This document shows, in pieces, positions 1 to 6,216 of a stretch of DNA of 6,216 nucleotides. The position numbers and the translations under genes were made by a program. The notes beneath the pieces are model-generated. The model did not search any database. It was not told the origin of the DNA and saw only the letters and a list, made by a program, of their open reading frames with translations. The stretch comes from Desulfobacteraceae bacterium (GTDB lineage: Bacteria > Desulfobacterota > DSM-4660 > Desulfatiglandales > Desulfatiglandaceae), in contig JAUUVE010000137.1 in NCBI GenBank assembly GCA_030589715.1, positions 1 to 6,216 on the forward strand, in the 5' to 3' direction. Within the stretch, counting starts at the first letter, position 1. Each line of letters starts with the position of its first letter.

Positions 1-154
1 AAGGGATCATGTAAAAGGTAATGGCAAGCGAGGCCGTGCTGAATTCAACAGACCACGTGTTTGACAGAACCGGGATCAAGGGGACAATCCCAATACCGCC
101 CATGGGTCCGATGGCTGCACCGATATATAAGGGAATGAGTTTTTTTAAGTTCAA
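1..154 (-). CDS. MFS transporter, N-terminal fragment (runs off left edge)
   Basis: The minus strand reads as an open frame from a TTG at 154-152 to the left edge, giving 51 residues. They start MNLKKLIPLYIGAAIGPMGG and end LAITFYMIP. A short basic N-terminus leads into a Gly- and Pro-rich hydrophobic helix (about residues 6-30). A loop with Trp34 follows, then the start of a second helix with the LAITxYMIP pattern typical of TM2 in drug/H+ antiporter-type MFS proteins. The likely role is proton-coupled efflux or uptake across the inner membrane; the substrate cannot be told. An in-frame TGA at 172-170 limits the start. TTG is the only usual start codon before the helix, and GGGG at 166-163 lies 8 bases upstream of it. 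The next in-frame ATG (103-101) would cut into TM1. The gene is divergent from the AsmA-like operon, so a functional link is not implied. The MFS call is fairly secure; the subfamily is not. Confidence 0.72.
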   Translation of the reverse strand, partial: MNLKKLIPLYIGAAIGPMGGIGIVPLIPVLSNTWSVEFSTASLAITFYMIP

Positions 155-233
155 TGGTCCTACCCCAACTCAAATCTCATTTTTTCTTGCATGTACCAGT
201 GAAAACCTCAAGCCCTTTCTTTTCAAATTGGAC

Positions 234-261
234 TTGACCCGGTGATCTTAATGCAGATAAT
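234..261 (+). promoter_or_regulatory. Predicted sigma70-type promoter for the AsmA-like operon
   Basis: The -35 element TTGACC (234-239, 5 of 6 consensus bases) and the -10 element GATAAT (256-261, 5 of 6) are 16 bases apart. Transcription would start near base 268, leaving a leader of about 26 bases before the ATG at 294. That is enough to hold the ribosome binding site and little else. The position, just upstream of the first gene of the likely operon, supports the call. It rests on consensus matching by eye only. Confidence 0.6.
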
Positions 262-280
262 CTTGAGTGGAGTTGTAGAA

Positions 281-284
281 AAGG
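281..284 (+). promoter_or_regulatory. Ribosome binding site deciding the AsmA-like start
   Basis: AAGG at 281-284 stands 9 bases before the ATG at 294. An in-frame GTG at 285 is also possible and would use GGAG at 269-272, 12 bases away. The shorter gap, the ATG and the better N-terminus (MADDAKT) favour 294. The GTG would add only three residues, so the protein is nearly the same either way. Confidence 0.55.
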
Positions 285-293
285 GTGGTAGAG

Positions 294-3200
294 ATGGCCG
301 ATGACGCCAAAACCATACACCGATCTCCTCTGATCATAAAATGTTTGCTCTGGCTGTGCGCAGTTTTTCTCATAGGGGTGATCTTCCTCATTACCTCCTT
401 GTTTTTTCTTCCTCGGGTTGTTTCGACACAATGGTTCAAGGAATATCTCGAAACTTACGCGTCCGAAACCATTAGACGTCCCCTGTACATTGACCGTCTA
501 GCCTGGACCTGGTCCAAAGGGATCTTGCTGGAAGGGGTCAGGATCGCTGACGACCCATCCTTTTCCAGGAGTCCCATAATATCTATCGACCGCAGCCTCC
601 TAGCGCTGGATCTTGAACAGCTCCTCCAGCGCCGGCTAGCGTTTAGTCTTGAAATGGACGGCCTGGAATTCCGTCTGATCCGGAACCCGGATGGCCAGAC
701 AAACCTGGGACAGTTACTATCCCGAATAGCCCCCCCAAGAAAACAGGAGCCAGGGCCAGCCCCCGCAGACTGGCGAGGCCTTCGCCTGGCAGTTCCGATG
801 GATGTCAAAGGGCATGTCCGATTAAGAAAGGTCTCCATCTCAATCGATGATCGGTCACAGGGCCGCTCTCTCACTACCCGCAACACCTCACTTCTCCTTG
901 AGATACCCTCCCTGGCCCGAGAACCCATCACATTGGTTCTGTCCTCAGAGCTAATCGTGGATGGAATTCCTGTCCCTCCTCTCAGTCTGTCTGTCCACGT
1001 TAAGGACTTGGTGGACCCTGAATCCTTCCTAAACCTTTCAAAGACATCCTGTAGAATTGAAGGAGGGCTTCCCGGCCTGAGGCTTTTGGCAGAGGGGGTT
1101 CTTTCTAAGATGGGTGTGAAGGGACAGTTGGACCTGGATCTGGCCCCCCTTTCAAATGTGGCCCGACCGTTCCTTCCCCCTTCTTTTCCGAATCCTTCGG
1201 GCACGCTTCAATTAACCCTGACGGCACTTCTGAATACCAGGGATGCTGTAGATTTCAGCCTGATCCTGAAGGGAAGTGGCCTTGCTGCATCGGGTGGTCC
1301 TCTTAAGACAAACCGTGTGGGGCCACTCCATCTTGTCCTCTCTCAAGAGGGAACTGTTGACATTAACAAAAAGTCCTTTCACATCAGGTCCGGAAAAATT
1401 CAGATCCAGGAGAACAGCCGCTTGTCTTTTCAGGCGACCGTAAGGGGCATCACCGATCCTCAGCCCCAAGTGGATCTGACCGTGAGTTCCCTTTTTCTGG
1501 ACTTAAAGGAACTGCTCCATCTGGGCAAACCATTCGTCCCCAGTGGGATTGCCTTTGGTACGGAAGACGGCGCGGGCTCCTCGCCGGAGCTGAGGGTCAA
1601 GAACCTGCGTTTCACCGGGTCTGCCCCTGAGGGACCAAGCCGCCTGGAACTGAACGGACTCTCCTTGTGGCTTCCCGTGATCCGGCTCAAGACCCGGAAC
1701 GGAGCCCTTTCAGCTAAAGCGATCAGATTCCAATTACAGACAGGAGACATGCGACTGGAGTCCAACTTCCCCACCCAAGCCAATGTTCAGGCCGCCTTGA
1801 AGCTAGAAAATCTCCATGTCACAGGTGAAAAAGAGATACGCCTCAAACGTTTGATCTTTCCCACGCTCCGGGTGGTTGCCAAGGATATGGCCCGATCCCG
1901 GAAGTCCTTTTTTGGTCTCAAGGGAAACCTCTCTTTCCATGAGTCGGGCACGCTTGAGGGGTTGACTGTGGGTAAGGAGGTCCGGGTTCCCCGACTCACG
2001 CACACATTAAAGGGAAAATGCACTCTAAAATCAGGACGACCGGTCACGCTTCATACGGGCCGGGTCGTCATCTCAGCACCCGCCTTTCACCTGGAAGCCC
2101 TTCCCCATGGCCCCATCGACTCCGGTTTGGATCTGGATGTTGACCTGTCTGGCCTCCATCTCATCGACCTAAATCCATTACGGGTTGATGTGGAAAGGGT
2201 TCGGGCCCGCCTTGATGTAAAGGATCTCCTAAATACTCGTATGGAGGCCTCTATACATGACCTGGGCCGGGAGTCTCTGAAAACCGAGGGAAATGTCACC
2301 CTCAACATAAAAAAGATTGTCCCCCTTTTGGCCACATATTTGCCCACCCATTTAGATCTCCAAGGGATTGTGGATCTTGAATGGAAGTTTCAAGGAAGAT
2401 TACCAACAGATGAGGAGAAAAAGGTATTCTCCGATACCGGGGCCTCTCTCTACAAAAAGCTTCAAAATACCCGATTCCTCGAAGACGTGCGGGTAACAGC
2501 AAACCTGAAGGATGTCGTGGCGAGCTTGCCCCTTTCAAAAAATGGTTGGCTCAAGGCCTCTCAGATTCGCACTGACGCCCCCTTGACCCTGGATTTGTCA
2601 AAGGGTATGCAAAAAGGATCAATAACCGGGAAAGTGGTCCTGGGCAGTATCAAAGAGCTTCCTTTACTCGGAAGACTCAAGACCCCGTTGCAGGTCTCAA
2701 TCTCGCTTTCAGGTACCCAGGAGGGGCTTCGGATGGTTCGATTCTCCGAGACCATAGAGGTGGAGCCATTGGGCCTCAGTCAATCCCTTGATCTGTCACT
2801 AAATAGGATCGATCAACTGCTGAAAAAGGGACCAAGGTCTTCGCTTCCCATGTGGCTTGAAAAGGGGGAGGGATCAATCACCGCAAAGATCAGTGCCAGC
2901 TCAGCCGAAGCTCTCTCCTTCCTCAAAAAAGGAGTCACCCTGAAGGGATCCCTGGAAGCAGGGGCCCAAATTGACTTGACCGGCGAAAATGAGCTCAGGG
3001 CAAAGGGCTGGTTGGAAAGCCCTGGTCTGGATGTCAAGTACGGCCCCAAGGTAGAGATTACAGACCTTAAGACCCATCTCGCACTGGAGAAAACTCTTCT
3101 TGTAGGCCACCGGGCGTGGAGGCATCCTCACAAGAGCCCCCTCCTTGCTCCATTATCAAAAAAAGTGCTTCAGACAGAGGCCAAGACGCAGGCCTTTTCA

Positions 3201-3989
3201 GAGGCCCAGAAGGCTGTGGCTCGGAGGCTCATGGATGATCTCCGAGGCCGGTTGGCCTCCCGCCCGGCGGTTACGTTTAAGTTGGCCCGCATTGAGGCGG
3301 GGACCATGCCTTTGGAGATATCAAACTATGAGCTGGACCTCCGCCTTGTGAGATCTCTCCCCTCTATTGACCATTTCCAGTTTGATATTATGGGGGGTAG
3401 TGTTGTTGGGGAGCTCTATGTCACAGAAAACCCCAAAGGCTTTGAAATGGAAGCCGGGTGCACCTTCTCCGGCCTGAATCCCAACCTGTTGCTCCCTCGC
3501 GCCATCCAGGGGACTTCAAACCATCAACCAGAATCGCTTGACCGTGTAGATCTGTCGGGACAGCTCTCCCTCCAGATCCCATTAACCACCGACCCGACCC
3601 AATTCCTTTATGGCGCGCGTCTGACCTTGCGTTTGACCCACATCGGATCCCGGACCTTTGAGCGATTCCTCTATGCCCTCGATCCTTATGAAAGCAACGA
3701 GGGCATAGTAAAGCAAAGGGAGTTGCTTCGGGTGGGCACCCCCCTCTGGATCACCTTGCAGGTGCGTTACGGCAACCTGTCCCTGTCGGGGGAGGTGGAG
3801 GTAAAGGGTGTCCGCATGAGGCTTCCACGGATTGAACGTTTCAATATCGCAGGTCTGCCCATCCACGCACGACTTGAGGACAGCCTTTCAGCTCTCGGCC
3901 CCCTTATGAATGTATTGAAAACCATCTCTGCTGATGGTATTATTCTGGGGAAAGACGGTGCCATTCGGATGATGTCATCAGGCCGCTAA
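294..3989 (+). CDS. AsmA/YdbH-like inner-membrane protein (probable intermembrane lipid-transport bridge)
   Basis: The protein has 1231 residues. Residues 17-39 form one N-terminal membrane helix, preceded by Lys and Arg, so the bulk lies in the periplasm. Residues 41-150 match the AsmA N-terminal pattern: RRPLYIDRLAW (61-71), a GILLEGVRIADDPSF strand pair (76-90), and RNPDGQTN (130-137), a hallmark of the family. The long middle is a succession of amphipathic beta-strands, as expected of the elongated, lipid-binding beta-groove of AsmA-like and YdbH proteins. A charged helical insert (about 954-987) comes before the C-terminal strand-rich part. Next comes a DUF1318/YdbL-type gene, the partner order seen for ydbH in E. 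coli, and this is the main reason for choosing YdbH over other AsmA-like members such as TamB or YhdP. E. coli YdbH is of similar scale, somewhat under 900 residues, so this protein is longer. The inferred role is phospholipid traffic between the membranes. The AsmA superfamily call is strong, YdbH orthology moderate. Confidence 0.82.
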   Translation: MADDAKTIHRSPLIIKCLLWLCAVFLIGVIFLITSLFFLPRVVSTQWFKEYLETYASETIRRPLYIDRLAWTWSKGILLEGVRIADDPSFSRSPIISIDRSLLALDLEQLLQRRLAFSLEMDGLEFRLIRNPDGQTNLGQLLSRIAPPRKQEPGPAPADWRGLRLAVPMDVKGHVRLRKVSISIDDRSQGRSLTTRNTSLLLEIPSLAREPITLVLSSELIVDGIPVPPLSLSVHVKDLVDPESFLNLSKTSCRIEGGLPGLRLLAEGVLSKMGVKGQLDLDLAPLSNVARPFLPPSFPNPSGTLQLTLTALLNTRDAVDFSLILKGSGLAASGGPLKTNRVGPLHLVLSQEGTVDINKKSFHIRSGKIQIQENSRLSFQATVRGITDPQPQVDLTVSSLFLDLKELLHLGKPFVPSGIAFGTEDGAGSSPELRVKNLRFTGSAPEGPSRLELNGLSLWLPVIRLKTRNGALSAKAIRFQLQTGDMRLESNFPTQANVQAALKLENLHVTGEKEIRLKRLIFPTLRVVAKDMARSRKSFFGLKGNLSFHESGTLEGLTVGKEVRVPRLTHTLKGKCTLKSGRPVTLHTGRVVISAPAFHLEALPHGPIDSGLDLDVDLSGLHLIDLNPLRVDVERVRARLDVKDLLNTRMEASIHDLGRESLKTEGNVTLNIKKIVPLLATYLPTHLDLQGIVDLEWKFQGRLPTDEEKKVFSDTGASLYKKLQNTRFLEDVRVTANLKDVVASLPLSKNGWLKASQIRTDAPLTLDLSKGMQKGSITGKVVLGSIKELPLLGRLKTPLQVSISLSGTQEGLRMVRFSETIEVEPLGLSQSLDLSLNRIDQLLKKGPRSSLPMWLEKGEGSITAKISASSAEALSFLKKGVTLKGSLEAGAQIDLTGENELRAKGWLESPGLDVKYGPKVEITDLKTHLALEKTLLVGHRAWRHPHKSPLLAPLSKKVLQTEAKTQAFSEAQKAVARRLMDDLRGRLASRPAVTFKLARIEAGTMPLEISNYELDLRLVRSLPSIDHFQFDIMGGSVVGELYVTENPKGFEMEAGCTFSGLNPNLLLPRAIQGTSNHQPESLDRVDLSGQLSLQIPLTTDPTQFLYGARLTLRLTHIGSRTFERFLYALDPYESNEGIVKQRELLRVGTPLWITLQVRYGNLSLSGEVEVKGVRMRLPRIERFNIAGLPIHARLEDSLSALGPLMNVLKTISADGIILGKDGAIRMMSSGR
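3671..3708. repeat. Perfect 11-bp inverted repeat inside the AsmA-like gene
   Basis: CTATGCCCTCG (3671-3681) is followed after 16 bases by its exact reverse complement CGAGGGCATAG (3698-3708). In mRNA it could form an 11-pair stem with a 16-base loop. It lies in frame within the C-terminal part of the protein (around YALDPYESNEGIV), about 280 bases before the stop codon. There is no T run after it, so it is not an intrinsic terminator. It may be chance or an mRNA structure. Confidence 0.6.
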
Positions 3990-3994
3990 AAGGA

Positions 3995-4037
3995 CCAGGT
4001 AAGTTCGGTTTTGAGCCGTGCGATGCTTGAGACCTGG
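3995..4037 (+). repeat. Inverted repeat reaching into the lipoprotein gene's ribosome binding site
   Basis: CCAGGT (3995-4000) and ACCTGG (4032-4037) are exact reverse complements 31 bases apart. Between them a smaller stem (CGGTT/AGCCG, with one G-U pair and a TTG loop) could form. The right arm overlaps the first two bases of the G run (4036-4041) that should serve as the ribosome binding site for the ATG at 4049. The tract after it is G then A, not T, so this is not a rho-independent terminator. Folding could reduce translation of the lipoprotein relative to the AsmA-like gene. That is inference. Confidence 0.4.
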
Positions 4038-4048
4038 GGGGAAAAAAC

Positions 4049-4636
4049 ATGAAATGGATATCGCTTTTCGGGCTAATCCTTATTGTTCTCTTGGGATGTA
4101 CACTTGCCGAGGTTCAAGTCAACGTGGTCAGCGAGCGGACCGCCCTCGAAAACCAGGTGCTCGGGTCCTACAATTCCCTGAGCCAGGAGATGCTGTTGGT
4201 GGCCTCGGTTCGGGGGGTAGATCCCCTGGGGAAAATCGCGACCCCTCCACGGAGGAGCCAGGGATACAAGGACGCGGTTGAGGCCATGCAGACCCTGGCC
4301 TTCCACGCCGACGACGTGGACGCCTTTAAACGTCTGGGATGGACCGGAGAAAACAACCAGGGATTCCTGACCCCTTTCCCAATGAAAAAGGACAAAGTAC
4401 CTGAAGACCTCAAGGAATTCGTTGCCCGCTATCCCGTAAAGGAATTCAACTCTGTTATTCAGCAGGTCAACTCTTCAAGGGATGTGGTGATAAAGCGGGT
4501 AGTGGAGATCAATGAAGACTTTACCACCGATGATCTTCCCAAGATCCGCCGCGTCTTTGGAAAAATCAACAGGGACAATGCCCTTCCCGGTGAAAAGATT
4601 CAAAAAGAAAACGGTTCGTGGGTGGTAAAAAAGTGA
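4049..4636 (+). CDS. DUF1318 (YdbL-like) lipoprotein
   Basis: The protein has 195 residues. Its N-terminus (MKWISLFGLILIVLLGC) is a lipoprotein signal with lipobox L14-L15-G16-C17. Thr follows Cys17, not Asp, so sorting to the outer membrane is likely. After the Cys comes a short strand-like stretch (AEVQVNVV, 20-27), then a helical part of about 90 residues that has no counterpart in the roughly 108-residue E. coli YdbL. The C-terminus (about 134-195) matches YdbL/DUF1318: a helix with QQVNSSRD, then TTDDLPKIRRVFGKI, and the ending ALPGEKIQKENGSWVVKK, in which PGE, NG and W are the family's recognisable positions. In E. coli YdbL is a soluble periplasmic modulator of the YdbH-YnbE bridge, so lipidation here is a difference. 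G run 4036-4041 lies 7 bases before the ATG. It follows the AsmA-like gene by 59 bases and overlaps the next gene by four. The family call is good; the exact role is inferred. Confidence 0.83.
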   Translation: MKWISLFGLILIVLLGCTLAEVQVNVVSERTALENQVLGSYNSLSQEMLLVASVRGVDPLGKIATPPRRSQGYKDAVEAMQTLAFHADDVDAFKRLGWTGENNQGFLTPFPMKKDKVPEDLKEFVARYPVKEFNSVIQQVNSSRDVVIKRVVEINEDFTTDDLPKIRRVFGKINRDNALPGEKIQKENGSWVVKK

Positions 4637-6216
4637 CCATTTTCGATCAGCCTATCCGACTCGTCCACTGCCTTGCCCTTTGTACGCTTCTGGCATTGCC
4701 GGTGGCCTGCTCAAAGCCCGGTATTGTTAAAGGGCCAGCTACAAGGGATTCGACCACCGTAACCTCCTCGCCCGGTAGTCTGTACCCTCCCAAATCCAAG
4801 CCAACTTCGCCCCTGCCCTTGCCCATCAACCGTCCGGTACAGATCACGTTTCAGTCCGACACTGTTCTGTACGCGGCAATGTCTGCCGATGGCAGGCGGA
4901 TGGTATATGTGTTCACCGATAGCGGGTTTTCCCGCGTCTGGATCGGGTCCCCTGATCCGAACCAGCTGATCTTGCCCAGGCAACTTCATCACACCACGGG
5001 CAATCTTTCCTCCCCTGCCCTGTCTCAAGACGGCAAATGGATGGCCTTTGTGGGAACCGACTACGATGCCAAGGGTGACATCTATCTGGTGGAAGTGGAC
5101 AATCGTAAGTCCCGGCCCCGAAGGCTTACAGGGAGAGACACGGCTGACGGTGCCCCCTGTTTTTCCCCGGACGGCAGGACCCTCTATTTCCAACAGATGA
5201 GACCTGGCGAGGCCATGTGGCACTTGGTCTCCTTAGGGCTTAGCAACGGCTCTCCCCAACCCCTCCTCTTGGAGGTGGGTGGGGACGGGGCCTTTCCCGC
5301 CATATCGCCTGACGGGAAGATATGTGCCTTTATTTCTGTTAGGGACAATCCCAGCGGGGATATCTTCCTCACCCACCTGGAGACCGGCAAGACCGTCCCT
5401 GTTACCCGGGGCACTGACCGCGATCTCTTTCCGGTGTGGTCCCGGGACGGTCAATATATCTACTTTTGCCGTTTCTCCCTGGACACAAACAGGGACGGAT
5501 CCGTCACCCCCGGTGATAACGGTGTGATTTACAGGGTCAGGGTAAGGACAACTCCTCAAATCCACCAGGCCTACCCAGTGACCTCCGCCTCCTACTCGGC
5601 ATATAACCCCATGACGACCGAATCCCGCCTCTATTTCCTCTCGACCCGGCGAGGGACAGGGAACGTATGGGCACTTCCGCTGGGGGGTGAAATCCCCCGC
5701 CGCACTGACGGGCAAGCCCAGATGCAACTGGCCCAGGAGCTCTCCTCCCTGGTGCCCCGGGACGACCATCTGACCATCCTCGGTTATTATAAGGTGCTGG
5801 AGGCCTTCTCCGGGCAGAAACCCTTTGGCGGAAGGGCCGCCTATGCCATTGCCAACCTCTATGAGCGGATGGCAAGGCCCAACCTGGCCAAAATGGCCTA
5901 CCGATTGACCAGCGAATCATTTGGATACACCCAGCCAGAGGCGGCGCTGTCCAGCATACGCCTCACCGGCATCGGTGCCCGGCGGGATTGGAAGAGGTCA
6001 CACGGCATTATACAACGCCAACAGGTCCTTGAAGAGGCTCACCGGCAACTGGAGTCCATATCATCACGGCACCCGGACCGCCCCCGTATTGAGGCCCAAA
6101 GCCGGATCCAAGAAGCTCGCCTCCTGATGGACCTGGGTAGGGATTCCGACTCGCTCCTGAAAGCGACTCGCCTGCTGGATCGGGTCGTTGGAACCAAGTC
6201 AACTCCCCGTCCACAG
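4633..6216 (+). CDS. PD40/TolB-like beta-propeller protein with TPR-like C-terminal region, probable lipoprotein (open at right edge)
   Basis: A single frame without stops runs from GTG 4633 to the window end (528 residues visible). The GTG overlaps the preceding TGA (GTGA), so translation is probably coupled; GGTGG at 4621-4625 lies 7 bases before it. No other usual start keeps the whole signal: the first in-frame ATG is codon 83. Residues 8-25 are hydrophobic and end in PVAC (Cys26), a lipobox with an unusual Pro at -3. A low-complexity Pro/Ser/Thr linker (about 30-70) follows. SxDG blade motifs fall at residues 84, 131, 178, 225 and 270, 45-47 apart, with a sixth degenerate blade near 325-350, as in PD40/TolB propellers. 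Blade five carries a 12-residue calcium-type loop (284-295). From about 365 on the protein is helical, with one TPR-like pair (402-432) and charged helices to 528. Such propellers usually bind proteins or peptides. Its function is unknown; operon position suggests a partner of the AsmA-like bridge. Confidence 0.8.
   Translation, partial: MTIFDQPIRLVHCLALCTLLALPVACSKPGIVKGPATRDSTTVTSSPGSLYPPKSKPTSPLPLPINRPVQITFQSDTVLYAAMSADGRRMVYVFTDSGFSRVWIGSPDPNQLILPRQLHHTTGNLSSPALSQDGKWMAFVGTDYDAKGDIYLVEVDNRKSRPRRLTGRDTADGAPCFSPDGRTLYFQQMRPGEAMWHLVSLGLSNGSPQPLLLEVGGDGAFPAISPDGKICAFISVRDNPSGDIFLTHLETGKTVPVTRGTDRDLFPVWSRDGQYIYFCRFSLDTNRDGSVTPGDNGVIYRVRVRTTPQIHQAYPVTSASYSAYNPMTTESRLYFLSTRRGTGNVWALPLGGEIPRRTDGQAQMQLAQELSSLVPRDDHLTILGYYKVLEAFSGQKPFGGRAAYAIANLYERMARPNLAKMAYRLTSESFGYTQPEAALSSIRLTGIGARRDWKRSHGIIQRQQVLEEAHRQLESISSRHPDRPRIEAQSRIQEARLLMDLGRDSDSLLKATRLLDRVVGTKSTPRPQ
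5482..5517 (+). other. EF-hand-like calcium-binding loop in the propeller protein
   Basis: Residues 284-295 of the propeller protein read DTNRDGSVTPGD. This fits the 12-position EF-hand/dockerin loop: D at 1, N at 3, D at 5, G at 6, a hydrophobic V at 8, T at 9 and D at 12. The acid at 12 is Asp where EF-hands usually have Glu, as in dockerin-type loops. It sits as an insert after the fifth SxDG motif and explains the wider gap to the last blade. Calcium binding is inferred from the motif. Confidence 0.55.

Larger units (their letters stand above)
155..293. other. Divergent intergenic region
   Basis: This 139-base spacer separates the leftward MFS gene from the rightward AsmA-like gene. It is more AT-rich than the coding sequence around it and has a run of T at 180-186. 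It contains a clear rightward sigma70-type promoter and an imperfect inverted repeat over that promoter's -35 element. I could not find a convincing leftward promoter for the MFS gene. A small frame on the plus strand (21-245) crosses most of it but lies antisense to the MFS coding sequence and resembles nothing. Confidence 0.7.

Noticed and set aside
21..245. Plus-strand 74-residue open frame at the left end
   Set aside because: It lies antisense to the MFS N-terminus, which has clear family features on the minus strand. Its own translation resembles nothing.
155..293. Leftward promoter for the MFS gene
   Set aside because: I looked for -35/-10 pairs on the minus strand. Candidates such as TACATG or AAAAAT lack a -35 at a sensible distance, so I do not report one.
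455..1204. Long minus-strand open frame (249 residues) opposite the AsmA-like gene
   Set aside because: The translation is Arg/Ser/Pro-rich and low in family-like pattern, typical of an antisense shadow of a real gene. The plus-strand frame has clear AsmA motifs here.
3244..3259. Short hairpin GAGGCC-GGTT-GGCCTC in the AsmA-like gene
   Set aside because: Six GC-rich pairs in a coding region of this size are expected by chance, and nothing near it suggests a role.
3990..4048. Intrinsic terminator between the AsmA-like and lipoprotein genes
   Set aside because: The inverted repeat is followed by G and A runs, not T, so it does not fit a rho-independent terminator. The genes probably share one transcript.
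4018..4281. Plus-strand 87-residue frame overlapping the start of the lipoprotein gene
   Set aside because: It is out of frame with the lipoprotein, whose signal peptide, lipobox and DUF1318 C-terminus are clear. It has no such features of its own.
5233..5769. Minus-strand open frame (178 residues) opposite the propeller gene, with similar ones at 4711-5223 and 5537-5920
   Set aside because: The plus strand carries regular PD40 blade motifs throughout. The antisense translations are Gly/Arg/Pro-rich without recognisable domains.
1..6216. CRISPR array, transposon ends, tRNA or rRNA genes
   Set aside because: I saw no spaced direct repeats, no transposase-like translation and no recognisable RNA gene on either strand.

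Overview
The window looks like chromosomal DNA of a two-membraned (Gram-negative) bacterium. It encodes an AsmA-like inner-membrane protein of the type that spans the periplasm, and two proteins exported with lipoprotein-type signals. The mixed GC content and the gene style would fit a deltaproteobacterial-type lineage (Desulfobacterota and relatives). That placement is inference only: the window holds no rRNA or marker gene.

Layout, left to right. (1) Bases 1-154, minus strand: the first 51 codons of a major facilitator superfamily (MFS) transporter that runs off the left edge. (2) Bases 155-293: a 139-base divergent intergenic region with a good sigma70-type promoter (TTGACC, 16 bases, GATAAT) reading right. 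(3) Bases 294-3989: a 1231-residue AsmA/YdbH-like protein with one N-terminal membrane anchor. (4) Bases 3990-4048: a short spacer with an inverted repeat whose right arm touches the next ribosome binding site. (5) Bases 4049-4636: a 195-residue lipoprotein whose C-terminal third is a DUF1318 (YdbL-like) domain. (6) Bases 4633-6216: a protein open at the right edge (528 codons visible), starting at a GTG that overlaps the previous stop codon. It has a lipoprotein-like signal, a six-bladed TolB/PD40-type beta-propeller, and an alpha-helical TPR-like region.

The three plus-strand genes look like one operon. In E. coli, ydbH-ynbE-ydbL encode an AsmA-like inner-membrane protein, a small outer-membrane lipoprotein and a periplasmic YdbL protein. 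The first two form an intermembrane bridge implicated in phospholipid traffic to the outer membrane, and YdbL modulates it. Here no separate ynbE fits between the two genes, and the YdbL-like protein carries its own lipobox. One lipoprotein may therefore do both jobs. The translationally coupled propeller/TPR protein is not part of the E. coli system and is the best candidate for an undescribed component. These functional statements rest on family resemblance read by eye, not on a database search.
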